Of a DNA stretch of 64,000 nt, positions 9,749 through 17,197 are shown one piece after another. Source of the DNA: Planctomycetes bacterium B3_Pla (GTDB lineage: Bacteria; Planctomycetota; Phycisphaerae; Sedimentisphaerales; Anaerobacaceae). The stretch's first letter is position 1; every line of letters starts with the position of its first letter. The stretch spans positions 124,001 to 188,000 of the forward strand of contig NJBM01000002.1 of NCBI GenBank assembly GCA_005223045.1, read 5' to 3'. The position numbers were made by a program, and so were the translations under genes. The notes beneath the pieces are model-generated. The model was given only the letters and a program-made list of their open reading frames with translations, ran no database searches and was not told the DNA's origin.

Positions 9749-9785
9749 GCAAACAGCCTTTGAAGGGCTGATTTGCGGCATTTTT
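9749..9785 (+). terminator. Hairpin after the beta-helix gene
   Basis: GCAAACAGCC and GGCTGATTTGC pair around a short loop (9749-9776) and a TTTTT run follows at 9781. The position 40 bases past the stop fits a factor-independent terminator, although the T-run is short and offset. Confidence 0.55.
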
Positions 9786-9910
9786 CGCCAAAAAAAGGTT
9801 GCATTATCGTACGGGTTCGGATAAAATAGCTAATACCAGAGGGTTCTCTTTGTAAGATCCTCGGGAGTACCGGTGTAAGCCGCGTTATTGGTTGTTGGAG
9901 ACAGGTGATC

Positions 9911-11182
9911 ATGGCAGGTATGTTCTATTCATTGCAGGAAGCCGCCGAAAAGCTCAACAAGACAGAGGAGGAGTTAAAGCAGATGGTCCAGGAGGGCAAA
10001 TTACGCGAGTTTCGCGACGGCCCGAATCTGCTGTTCAAGGTTGAGGAAGTCGAAGCGTTGATGTCCGAGGCCGGCGCAGGCGCGCCGGAAGAGATTCCGG
10101 AGCCAGAAGTCCTGGAAGCTGAAGACCTGGGCCTCGAAATTGTGGAGCCTGAAGCGTTGGAAGCAGAAGCCCTGGAGCCGGAAGCGTTGGAAGCCGAAGC
10201 CCTGGAACCGGAAGCCTTGGAGCCGGAGGCGCTGGATGCCGCAGCACTCGAACCCGAACCGCCTGCGGCGGAGCTGACCGAGCCGGAAGTTCCCGAACTG
10301 GAAGTCTCGGAGCCGGAAGGTTCGGCATTGGACATGTCGGATCTGGAGGCCCTGGAAGCAGAAATGCAGGCGCCGGAAATACCCGAACCCCAAGCCCCGG
10401 CACCATCGGACACCGACGAGATTCTGCTGGCGTCCGAAACGGGATCTCAGGGAATACCCAGTGATCTGACCGATGCAGATACGGCCATAACCAGCATGGG
10501 AACGAACGTTCTCGGCGAGACAGGGGGCGACTACGACATAACCGACGATACGATGGCTGAGACTGCAATTCCCACTGGTACTGCCAGTCCTGAAGTTCCG
10601 CTCGAAGAGATCGAGGAGGATGTGAACCTCGACAGCTTCGGCAGCGGTTCCGGATTGCTGGACCTTTCGCTCCAGGCCGATGACACTTCATTAGGTGGCA
10701 TTCTCGACGAGATTTACACAGCCGAGGACGACGTCGCCGAACCGGCCGAAGGCGTACCCGACTCTGCGGCGGGAATGGCCGTTGAAGCCGAAGAAATGAT
10801 CGTCGAAGAAGATATTGCCGCTGTCGAAGCGGCTCCTCATGCCGCTGCGTTGGCTCGACCATTTATCGAAGCGGCTCCGGACGCTCAGAGCAATACTCTC
10901 GGGATGTTGCTGTTCCTGCCGCTCGTGATCGTCATTTACACCACCGTTGTGGCCGTCTCAGGTCTCAGGGAGGTGATGCCTTCGATTCTGGAGTCTATCC
11001 AGGGCTTGATTTGGTTTATCATGGGTGGCGCCGCTGCGCTGGCAGTAGTAGTCGCCGCAGCAGCTTTTATGATTGGCGGCGATAGCGATGCGACCGCCAA
11101 AAAGCAGAAAAAGGCAAAGAAGCCGAAAGAGCCGAAGAAGCCTAAAGAGAAAAAGCCGAAAAAGTCCAAGAAGGCCAAGTAA
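9911..11182 (+). CDS. MerR/excisionase-type HTH protein with acidic repeat, membrane segments and Lys-rich tail
   Basis: About 423 residues from the ATG at 9911, with GGAG ten bases upstream. GTG 9905 and ATG 9920 are alternatives. Residues ~5-50 form a helix-turn-helix of the AlpA/excisionase kind (YSLQEAAEKLNKTEEELKQM). Next come ~100 residues of near-tandem EALEPEALEAE pentads, then an acidic linker. Two hydrophobic segments follow near residues 340-360 and 375-395 (LLFLPLVIVIYTTVVAVSG; GGAAALAVVVAAAAFMIGG). The tail is almost entirely Lys/Pro/Ala/Glu (KKPKEPKKPKEKKPKK). An N-terminal HTH, extended acidic spacer and membrane anchor suggest a membrane-tethered DNA- or nucleic-acid-linked scaffold, but this is inference. 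No catalytic motif seen. Confidence 0.85.
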   Translation: MAGMFYSLQEAAEKLNKTEEELKQMVQEGKLREFRDGPNLLFKVEEVEALMSEAGAGAPEEIPEPEVLEAEDLGLEIVEPEALEAEALEPEALEAEALEPEALEPEALDAAALEPEPPAAELTEPEVPELEVSEPEGSALDMSDLEALEAEMQAPEIPEPQAPAPSDTDEILLASETGSQGIPSDLTDADTAITSMGTNVLGETGGDYDITDDTMAETAIPTGTASPEVPLEEIEEDVNLDSFGSGSGLLDLSLQADDTSLGGILDEIYTAEDDVAEPAEGVPDSAAGMAVEAEEMIVEEDIAAVEAAPHAAALARPFIEAAPDAQSNTLGMLLFLPLVIVIYTTVVAVSGLREVMPSILESIQGLIWFIMGGAAALAVVVAAAAFMIGGDSDATAKKQKKAKKPKEPKKPKEKKPKKSKKAK

Positions 11183-11241
11183 AGCTGCGCCGATAGCGTG
11201 GGAAGATACGATCTATCAGCCTTCGCCGGGGCGGTTTAGCT

Positions 11242-12045
11242 TCAGACGTCCAGATCAAGAACGTCGGCCATGGAGTACAAAGCCGGCTGCTTTCCGACAA
11301 GCCATCTCGCCGCTCGCAATGCTCCCCGAACGAACGTGTCTCGGCTGTTAGCGGTGTGATTGAGCGTGATTGTTTCACCGAGTGTGCCAAAGATCACCGA
11401 ATGAACGCCTGTGATATCGCCTGCGCGAACGGCGTGCATTCCAATAGTGCCGTCCTGCCGCAGTGCATCTTTGCCGGACCTGCCGTGAGTAACAGTCTCG
11501 GCTAAATCCCGGCCCGTGGCTTTGCAGATGTTCTCAGCCAATGTCAGAGCACTGCCGCTGGGAGCATCCTTCTTAAAACGATGATGCTGCTCGATTATCT
11601 CAATATCATATTCGTCACCGAGCATCGAAGCGACCTGCCCGACCAGCGAGAACAACGCGTTCATCCCCACGCTCATGTTGGTCGCGTATAAGATCGGGAC
11701 GGTCTCGGAGGCTGCCCGCATTTTTTCCCGCTGCCGGCCGCTTAAACCGGTAGTGCCTGAGACCAGGGCAACACCGTTTTCAATGCAGTAATCGACGGTT
11801 CGGTCCACCGCTTCGGGCAGTGAGAAGTCGATTGCCACGTCGGCGGCAACGGTCGGGTAAGTATCCGTCAGCGTAATATCAATCGGCCCCGAGGCCGTTG
11901 AGAGGCCGAGATTCCCGCCAATGCCGGGGTATGCCGGTCTTTCGACCGCCCCGACAATATCGAATTGGCCCGACTCGGCCGCCAACGCAAGAATGCGCCC
12001 GCCCATTCGACCGCCGGCGCCAACAACTACGAGTTTTGTTCCCAT
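11242..12045 (-). CDS. dapB: 4-hydroxy-tetrahydrodipicolinate reductase
   Basis: 267 residues, the normal length for DapB, which reduces hydroxy-tetrahydrodipicolinate with NAD(P)H in lysine/diaminopimelate synthesis in the cytoplasm. The N-terminal nucleotide-binding motif is VVGAGGRMGGRI. The diagnostic substrate motif is EQHHRFKKDAPSGSAL, containing the HH and K-DAPSG residues. SGTTGL marks the lid/hinge region. The start at 12045 follows GGGGAGCTTGCAAA. A longer frame to 12177 merely reads through an intergenic palindromic repeat and is rejected. No other lysine-pathway gene is adjacent. Confidence 0.95.
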   Translation of the reverse strand: MGTKLVVVGAGGRMGGRILALAAESGQFDIVGAVERPAYPGIGGNLGLSTASGPIDITLTDTYPTVAADVAIDFSLPEAVDRTVDYCIENGVALVSGTTGLSGRQREKMRAASETVPILYATNMSVGMNALFSLVGQVASMLGDEYDIEIIEQHHRFKKDAPSGSALTLAENICKATGRDLAETVTHGRSGKDALRQDGTIGMHAVRAGDITGVHSVIFGTLGETITLNHTANSRDTFVRGALRAARWLVGKQPALYSMADVLDLDV

Positions 12046-12084
12046 TTTGCAAGCTCCCCGTCTTATTTGCCGATTAATTAGTAT

Positions 12085-12195
12085 CTGTTGTGGAAAACAA
12101 AAACCGACGATGTCACCCCTGCGAAAGCAGGGATCCAGAGCGAAAAAGCTGGATTCCCGCTTCCGCGGGAATGACAAATACTGTTTCCACGACAG
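12085..12195. repeat. Palindromic intergenic repeat with CTGTYGTGGAAA outer arms
   Basis: The core is a double hairpin: CCCCTGCGAAAGCAGGGAT then ATTCCCGCTTCCGCGGGAAT. The outer arms CTGTTGTGGAAAACA (12085-12099) and TGTTTCCACGACAG (12182-12195) are inverted repeats of each other. The core recurs at 13801-13949 and 51004-51150. It lies between dapB and rpmE, which diverge. Confidence 0.8.
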
Positions 12196-12249
12196 GAACT
12201 AAATGGAAAAAATATAACCACCAGGGGTAAAAATTGCAAAAGATTTCTG

Positions 12250-12277
12250 TTGAAATGTCGGCAAGTATTGTTAGAAT
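12250..12277 (+). promoter_or_regulatory. Sigma-70-type promoter for rpmE
   Basis: TTGAAA at 12250-12255 and TAGAAT at 12272-12277 are separated by 16 bases. The predicted start of transcription near 12284 leaves a ~26-base leader before the rpmE ATG. Confidence 0.62.
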
Positions 12278-12309
12278 CAGGAATTCGGCAGTTTTGGAGC
12301 TTTGCAGTT

Positions 12310-12555
12310 ATGAAGAATGAAATACACCCAAAATATGAGAAAGTGGTCGTTCACTGCGGCTGCGGCAATACGTTCAAGACCCGCAGTACGGTAAAGGAAA
12401 TCCACGCAGAGATATGCTCGATGTGCCACCCGTTCTATACAGGCAAGCAGAAGTTCGTCGACACCGCCGGACGGATAGAACGATTCCAGAAGAAGTACGG
12501 CACCAGTTATATCAAAGGGGTGGCTAAAGACGACAAGAAAAAGCAGCAGCAATAA
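12310..12555 (+). CDS. rpmE: 50S ribosomal protein L31
   Basis: 81 residues, within the range for bacterial bL31. It is the zinc-binding type, with HCGCGNTF near the N-terminus and [13 protein letters not shown] in the middle. The second motif, CxxCHPFYTG, is diagnostic. A Lys/Gln-rich tail follows. The start at 12310 removes residues of a longer frame that has no family support. It is followed by prfA, the usual neighbour in many bacteria; a hairpin lies between them. Confidence 0.96.
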   Translation: MKNEIHPKYEKVVVHCGCGNTFKTRSTVKEIHAEICSMCHPFYTGKQKFVDTAGRIERFQKKYGTSYIKGVAKDDKKKQQQ

Positions 12556-12579
12556 CTTGCTACTCAATTCGCAGTTGAC

Positions 12580-12617
12580 GCTCCCAGCCCAACAGAACCG
12601 GGGTGGGGGCTTTTTGT
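12580..12617 (+). terminator. Terminator-like hairpin between rpmE and prfA
   Basis: GCTCCCAGCCC pairs imperfectly with GGGTGGGGGC (one bulge and a G-T pair) and is followed by TTTTTGTTCTTTT. It could end rpmE transcription or act as an attenuator ahead of prfA. Confidence 0.45.
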
Positions 12618-12701
12618 TCTTTTGGTCAAGAGCGAGCGGGACGCGCCGCCGCAGGGTTGCGGCTTCGGACCGTCATCTCGCACCTTCGGCGGATGGCTGT
12701 T

Positions 12702-13790
12702 ATGGTAGAAGAAAAAGACAGTTTACTCGCAAAGCTCGACCAGATCGAGGCTCGCTACAGCGAGATAGATGAGCAGATTGCCAAGCCTGAAGTTGCTACT
12801 AACCCGACGAAGCTGGTGGCTTTGTCCAAAGAGCAGGGCAAGCTCAAAGCGATGGTCACCAGATACCGCAAGTATAAGCAAGCGCTTGCCGGCATCGAAG
12901 AAGCCGAGCAGATTCTGGCCGACGGCGACGCCGATGAAGATTTCAAAGCGCTGGCAACAGAAGAGATCAAAGAGCTTCAAGGCAGGAAGGACACCCTTCT
13001 CGAGGAAATCACCAACAGCTTCGTGATGGCTGACGATATGGACGTCGATTCGGTCATAGTGGAAATAAGGGCCGGCACCGGCGGCGAAGAGGCGGCTTTG
13101 TTCGCACGCGACTTGTACAGTATGTACGTCAGATACGCGGAGTCTCACAAATGGAAGGTCGAGCAGCTCGATTTTAGCGTCACCGAAAAGAACGGCTTTC
13201 GCGAAGTGATATTCGGAGTCAAAGGGCCGGGCGTGTGGTCGGAATTAGGCTATGAAGGCGGCGGCCACCGTGTCCAGCGAGTCCCCCAGACCGAATCCCA
13301 GGGCAGGATTCACACCTCAGCGGCTACGGTGGCGGTGCTGCCCGAGCCTGAGGAACTCGACATTCAGATAGCGCCCGGCGAGGTTGAAGAACACGTCAGC
13401 AGATCGAGCGGCCCCGGCGGACAAAGCGTCAACAAACTCAGCAGCGCCGTTAAGCTCGAACACCTCCCAACGGGAATTACCGTTAGCATGCAGGATGAAA
13501 AGAGCCAGCACAAGAACCGCGCCAAGGCCTGGCGGGTTCTGCGAAGCAGGATATACGAACATCACATGAGCAAGAAAAGGGCCGAGCGCGATTCGCAGCG
13601 CAAGAGCATGATCGGCTCCGGCGACAGATCGCAGAAGATAAGAACATACAATTTCCCGCAAAACCGCGTGACCGACCACAGGATCAACCTGTCACTTTAC
13701 AGCCTGGACAAAATAATGGCCGGCGATATGGACGAATTGATTGCCGCGATGAAAGACTACGACAGGCAGCAACGCCTGAAAAATCTGTAA
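12702..13790 (+). CDS. prfA: Peptide chain release factor 1
   Basis: 362 residues from the ATG at 12702; an ATG three codons upstream (12693) is possible. RF1 reads UAA/UAG on the ribosome and hydrolyses the peptidyl-tRNA ester. The codon-recognition motif is [18 protein letters not shown] (PxT), typical of RF1 rather than RF2. The catalytic loop is [18 protein letters not shown] with the universal GGQ. The C-terminal [14 protein letters not shown] is also conserved. The longer frame to 12603 has no supporting homology. The glutamine of GGQ is normally methylated by PrmC, encoded 1.9 kb downstream after asnS. An RF1 that reads UAG is relevant to the in-frame TAG at 21739. Confidence 0.96.
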   Translation: MVEEKDSLLAKLDQIEARYSEIDEQIAKPEVATNPTKLVALSKEQGKLKAMVTRYRKYKQALAGIEEAEQILADGDADEDFKALATEEIKELQGRKDTLLEEITNSFVMADDMDVDSVIVEIRAGTGGEEAALFARDLYSMYVRYAESHKWKVEQLDFSVTEKNGFREVIFGVKGPGVWSELGYEGGGHRVQRVPQTESQGRIHTSAATVAVLPEPEELDIQIAPGEVEEHVSRSSGPGGQSVNKLSSAVKLEHLPTGITVSMQDEKSQHKNRAKAWRVLRSRIYEHHMSKKRAERDSQRKSMIGSGDRSQKIRTYNFPQNRVTDHRINLSLYSLDKIMAGDMDELIAAMKDYDRQQRLKNL

Positions 13791-13800
13791 CAATACTCAC

Positions 13801-13949
13801 ACTGACCGATTCACGTTGTCATCCCTGCGAAAGCAGGGATCCAGGAACGTAGCGACAGATTGGATTCCCGCTTTCGCGGGAATGACAAATTGCATTATGT
13901 TATTGGTATGTCGGAATTTACGGAGGCATCTGATCCAAAAATGGTCAGT
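13801..13949. repeat. MITE-like repeat with ACTGACC/GGTCAGT ends
   Basis: 149 bp. The ends ACTGACC (13801-13807) and GGTCAGT (13943-13949) are perfect inverted repeats. Inside are the two hairpins CCCTGCGAAAGCAGGG and ATTCCCGCTTTCGCGGGAAT. A copy with the same internal and right-hand sequence sits at 51004-51150. It contains no ORF, so any movement would depend on proteins encoded elsewhere. Confidence 0.75.
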
Positions 13950-13966
13950 TTGAGAACAATATTTCT

Positions 13967-13994
13967 TTGCGGGAATTGCGTTAAGATGTATATT
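13967..13994 (+). promoter_or_regulatory. Candidate promoter for asnS
   Basis: TTGCGG at 13967-13972 and TATATT at 13989-13994 with a 16-base spacer. It begins 17 bases after the right end of the MITE-like repeat and 50 bases before the asnS start. Confidence 0.45.
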
Positions 13995-14043
13995 CTATGG
14001 CCGTAGAGTTACGTTTAATCCGACGCGATCAAGGAACCGATTC

Positions 14044-15555
14044 ATGACAAATAGCAATGCAGTTTGTGTCGAGCAGTTGAAAGACCACGCAGGGCGGGAA
14101 GTGATTCTCAAAGGCTGGCTGTACAGGGGCCGTTCGAGCGGGAAGGTTCTGTTTCTGATTATCCGGGATGGGACGGGGCTGTGCCAGTGTATCGTAGAGA
14201 AAGGCAAAGTCTCCGATGAGCTGTTCGAGCAGTTGAAGCGACTGGGACAGGAATCTTCGCTGACCGTCACCGGAACCGTGCGGGCTGAGGAACGGAGCGT
14301 TGGCGGGTACGAATTGGCCGTGACCGATGCGCAGATAGTCTCGCAAGCCGATGGCTATCCCATTACACCGAAAGCTCACGGCATTGATTTTCTGCTCAGG
14401 CATCGCCACCTGCACTTTCGTTCTCAGCAGCAATGGAGCATCGGTAAGATCAGGCACACGGTTATCGACGCCATCAGGAGATTCTTCAACGACGACGGCT
14501 ACACGCTGATCGATACGCCGATACTGACTGCAATAGCGGGCGAGGAGCAGCAATCGCTTTTTGAAGTAGATTATTTCGGCAGCCCCCTGCACCTGACCCA
14601 AACGGGGCAGTTGCACGTGGAATCGGCGGCGATGAGCTTCGGCAAAGTCTATTGCTTCGGCCCGACTTTCAGAGCCGAAAAGAGCAAAACTCGAAGGCAT
14701 CTAACCGAGTTCTGGATGGTCGAGCCTGAGGTGGCGTTCATCGATCTCGACGGGCTGCTCGAACTCGGCGAAAATCTCGTCTCATTCATCGCTGCCCAGG
14801 TCCTCAAAAACAATAAGAGCCAGCTCGAAACCCTGGGAGCTGATATTGCGGTGCTTGAGAAGATCAAGCCGCCGTTTTACCGGCTGACTTATACCGAAGT
14901 GGCGGACATCCTGACCAGTGAGAGGACGCGAGATTTTCTCGCCGGGCAGTTGGAAGAGCTGAAGAATCAAAAACAGCAAATTGAAAGCAGAATAGCGGAA
15001 CTCGAAGAGCAACAGAAGGGCCAGATAAAACAGTGGAAGCGCGACAAGAACGCCGCCGAACTGATCGAATTGCGCTCGGAGCTGGCGGAAGTAGATACGA
15101 AGATCGAGAACAATCCGAAGCACGCCCAGTTGGCCGCCGAGTTTCGATGGGGCAAAGACCTGGGCGGCTCGGACGAGACCATTATTTCGCAGATGCACGA
15201 TAAGCCGGTCTTTGTCACACACTATCCGAAACAGGCAAAGGCCTTTTACATGAAGGCCGACAGGGACAATGAGGATGTGGTACTGAATCTCGATTTGCTC
15301 GCTCCAGCCGGTTTTGGAGAAATCATCGGAGGCTCGATGCGAGAGGACGATCACGACCGGCTGGTCGCGCGGATCAACGAACAGGGCCTGGACGCCGAGG
15401 ATTACAAGTGGTACCTGGACCTGCGCAAGTACGGCTCGGTCCCGCACGGCGGCTTCGGGCTTGGTGTCGAAAGAACAGTCGCATGGATCACGAGCCAGAA
15501 GCACATCCGCCAGTGCATCCCGTTCCCCCGGATGATGGACAAAGTGTACATTTGA
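14044..15555 (+). CDS. asnS: Asparaginyl-tRNA synthetase with coiled-coil insertion
   Basis: 503 residues. It charges tRNA-Asn with asparagine. The OB-fold anticodon domain covers ~1-105. The class II core follows, with motif 2 FRAEKSKTRRHLTEFWM (209-225) and motif 3 GFGLGVERTVAWI (470-482). The ending HIRQCIPFPR is characteristic of AsnRS rather than AspRS. Usual length is ~430-465; the excess is a charged, heptad-like insert at about 298-362 (LEELKNQKQQIESRIAELEE) placed inside the catalytic domain. It begins 94 bases after the MITE-like repeat. The core looks fully functional. Confidence 0.95.
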   Translation: MTNSNAVCVEQLKDHAGREVILKGWLYRGRSSGKVLFLIIRDGTGLCQCIVEKGKVSDELFEQLKRLGQESSLTVTGTVRAEERSVGGYELAVTDAQIVSQADGYPITPKAHGIDFLLRHRHLHFRSQQQWSIGKIRHTVIDAIRRFFNDDGYTLIDTPILTAIAGEEQQSLFEVDYFGSPLHLTQTGQLHVESAAMSFGKVYCFGPTFRAEKSKTRRHLTEFWMVEPEVAFIDLDGLLELGENLVSFIAAQVLKNNKSQLETLGADIAVLEKIKPPFYRLTYTEVADILTSERTRDFLAGQLEELKNQKQQIESRIAELEEQQKGQIKQWKRDKNAAELIELRSELAEVDTKIENNPKHAQLAAEFRWGKDLGGSDETIISQMHDKPVFVTHYPKQAKAFYMKADRDNEDVVLNLDLLAPAGFGEIIGGSMREDDHDRLVARINEQGLDAEDYKWYLDLRKYGSVPHGGFGLGVERTVAWITSQKHIRQCIPFPRMMDKVYI

Positions 15556-15562
15556 GTTCGGA

Positions 15563-15612
15563 CCCCACGTAAAACGTGGGGCTAAATATTTAGCCCGCAG
15601 TTTCACTGCGGG
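15563..15612. repeat. Triple-hairpin intergenic element
   Basis: Three adjacent palindromes: CCCCACGT/ACGTGGGG (15563-15581), GCTAAATATTTAGC (15581-15594) and CCCGCAG/CTGCGGG (15594-15612). It lies 8 bases after asnS and could end transcription or be a REP-like unit; no strong T-run follows. Confidence 0.6.
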
Positions 15613-15620
15613 TTCTGCCT

Positions 15621-15649
15621 TTTACGCGGAATCCTGTTTCTGATATAAT
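15621..15649 (+). promoter_or_regulatory. Promoter placing the transcript start at the prmC ATG
   Basis: TTTACG at 15621-15626 and a perfect TATAAT at 15644-15649 are 17 bases apart. Transcription would begin at about 15656, the A of the prmC ATG. No ribosome-binding site precedes that ATG, so a leaderless mRNA is likely. Confidence 0.55.
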
Positions 15650-15655
15650 CACATT

Positions 15656-16534
15656 ATGGCGAGCTGGACTATTCAAAAGCTCTTGGATTGGACCACCGAA
15701 TACCTGACGAGCAAGGGCGTCGATGCCCCGCGCCTAAGCGCCGAGCTGCTGCTCTGTCACACTGTGGAGTTGACGCGCATCGAATTGTACACGCAGTTCG
15801 ACAGGCAAGTCGCAAAGCGGCAGTTGGACCAACTGCACGACCTGGTCAAGCGGGCCGGCCTGCACGAACCTGTCGCATACCTCACGGGCAGAACAGAGTT
15901 TTATTCGCTTGAGCTTGAAATAACCAGCGACTGCCTGATCCCCCGGCCAGAGACGGAACTGCTCGTGCAGCGGGCCATCGAGTTTCTGCGGACCCGCGCC
16001 GGCGTTCAGTTCGTCTGCGATTTGTGCACCGGCAGCGGCTGCATCGCCGTGGCGATAGCAAAGAATCATCCCGACTCTCGCGTAATCGCAACGGACATCT
16101 CCGCCGGCGCCCTTGATGTTGCCGCCCAGAATGTTGAAAAGCATCAACTCAAGGAGCGAATCGAACTGCTGCAGGGCGATTTGTTCGAGCCCCTCGTCAG
16201 GCAACTGGACGTGGACCAATTCGATTTGATCGCCTGCAATCCGCCTTACGTCAGTGCCGCCGAGTATGAGAGGCTTGACAACAATGTGAAGGATTACGAG
16301 CCGAAGTCGGCCCTGTATGCAGGAACAGATGGATTGGATGTTTACCGCAGGATCATGGAGAAGGCCGACCAATTCCTAAAGCCCGGTGCGGCACTAATGC
16401 TGGAAATCGGCTACGCCCAGGGGCCTGCCGTCAGAGAGTTACTCGAAGAAACCGGCGCCTTTGCCAAAATCAAAATCGAAAAAGACCTTCACGACAACGA
16501 CCGAATAACAATTGCAACAAAAGTCTCACACTGA
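15656..16534 (+). CDS. prmC: Release factor glutamine methyltransferase
   Basis: 292 residues, a normal PrmC/HemK length. It methylates the GGQ glutamine of release factors using S-adenosylmethionine. The N-terminal helical domain is followed by the SAM motif DLCTGSGCIAVAIA, VIATDISAGALDVA, and the substrate-clamping NPPY motif (LIACNPPYVSAAEYE). Its target RF1 is encoded two genes upstream. The start coincides with the transcript start predicted from the TATAAT box. The 3' end overlaps the convergent small membrane gene by 9 bases. Confidence 0.96.
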   Translation: MASWTIQKLLDWTTEYLTSKGVDAPRLSAELLLCHTVELTRIELYTQFDRQVAKRQLDQLHDLVKRAGLHEPVAYLTGRTEFYSLELEITSDCLIPRPETELLVQRAIEFLRTRAGVQFVCDLCTGSGCIAVAIAKNHPDSRVIATDISAGALDVAAQNVEKHQLKERIELLQGDLFEPLVRQLDVDQFDLIACNPPYVSAAEYERLDNNVKDYEPKSALYAGTDGLDVYRRIMEKADQFLKPGAALMLEIGYAQGPAVRELLEETGAFAKIKIEKDLHDNDRITIATKVSH

Positions 16535-16732
16535 GTCAGCGGAAGAATCGCCCTTTTCGGCACCTTTCTGTTTTCGCACCTGCTCAAGCTCATCGGCAAG
16601 CTTCCCGACCTCCAGCCTCAGCCTTATGTTCTCTTTCTTGTTCCACAGCATCAATCGGAAGAACTTTATGGCCAAAACTACCGGTATGGCAAAAACAATA
16701 AGAACAATTAACAACTCCCAAGGACTGACCAT
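16526..16732 (-). CDS. Small single-pass membrane protein, paralogue of the upstream gene
   Basis: 68 residues. One transmembrane helix (LLIVLIVFAIPVVLAIKFF) is followed by a short charged cytoplasmic helix containing LRLEVGKLADELEQVRKQ. The neighbour at 16794 has the same plan and shares the VGKLAEE motif, so the two are tandem paralogues. It is the last gene of a three-gene minus-strand set led by an excisionase-type HTH protein. No family recognised. Its 3' end overlaps prmC. Confidence 0.75.
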   Translation of the reverse strand: MVSPWELLIVLIVFAIPVVLAIKFFRLMLWNKKENIRLRLEVGKLADELEQVRKQKGAEKGDSSADSV

Positions 16733-16793
16733 TTGCTGCTCCTTTTCTCGGTATCTTCATGTGCTTGTCTATCAATACACTCAACAACTGTTC

Positions 16794-17006
16794 TCACTGA
16801 GCGGCCGAGTCAATACCTTTGTCCTGCTTCAGTTCTCGCCGCAGAAGATGGACTTCCTCGGCCAGTTTGCCTACATCCATGCGGATTAGTTTTTGCTCCT
16901 TTCCTGCATTCCTGAAGTATCTTGCGACCCGGATCAGGCAAATAATAACCAGGGCAAATATGAAGACGTAAGCGGCCAGTATAATAATGGGGGCCATTAT
17001 TCTCAT
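16794..17006 (-). CDS. Small single-pass membrane protein
   Basis: 70 residues with one N-terminal transmembrane helix (IIILAAYVFIFALVIICLI) and a charged tail containing MDVGKLAEEVHLLRRELKQ. Its ATG overlaps the TGA of the upstream HTH gene in an ATGA junction, strong evidence of translational coupling. It is similar in layout and in the VGKLAEE motif to the gene at 16526. Function unknown; a membrane partner for the HTH protein is possible. Confidence 0.78.
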   Translation of the reverse strand: MRIMAPIIILAAYVFIFALVIICLIRVARYFRNAGKEQKLIRMDVGKLAEEVHLLRRELKQDKGIDSAAQ

Positions 17007-17197
17007 TGTTCTTCCTTTCCTTTTGGATCGACCTTTTTTGATTCGAGCCAGGCGTCAACGTCAGCCCGGTCGAATTTGATGTTCTTGGCGGTAATCCGGA
17101 TGTACGGGGGGCAATCGCCGCTGGCGATATACTTATAGATTGTACGCTTCGAATCGCCCAGATAAACCGCCAAATCTTCTATTGACATCAACTGCAT
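17003..17197 (-). CDS. Excisionase/AlpA-type HTH DNA-binding protein
   Basis: 64 residues that are almost all one winged helix-turn-helix of the excisionase (HTH_17) family: LMSIEDLAVYLGDSKRTIYK, then a second half ending FDRADVDAWLESKK. Such proteins bind DNA as small regulators or recombination directionality factors. No integrase is visible nearby, so a regulatory role is more likely. It leads an ATGA-coupled operon with two small membrane proteins. The upstream region is AT-rich. Confidence 0.85.
   Translation of the reverse strand: MQLMSIEDLAVYLGDSKRTIYKYIASGDCPPYIRITAKNIKFDRADVDAWLESKKVDPKGKEEQ

Noticed and set aside
10035..10862. 275-codon minus-strand frame opposite the acidic-repeat HTH gene
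   Set aside because: Long only because the GAA/CTG-rich repeat has few stop codons in antisense; composition is Arg/Pro/Leu-biased and unlike a real protein.
12046..12177. N-terminal extension of dapB beginning FPRKRES
   Set aside because: It is the translation of the palindromic repeat at 12085-12195; the DapB domain begins at the ATG at 12045.
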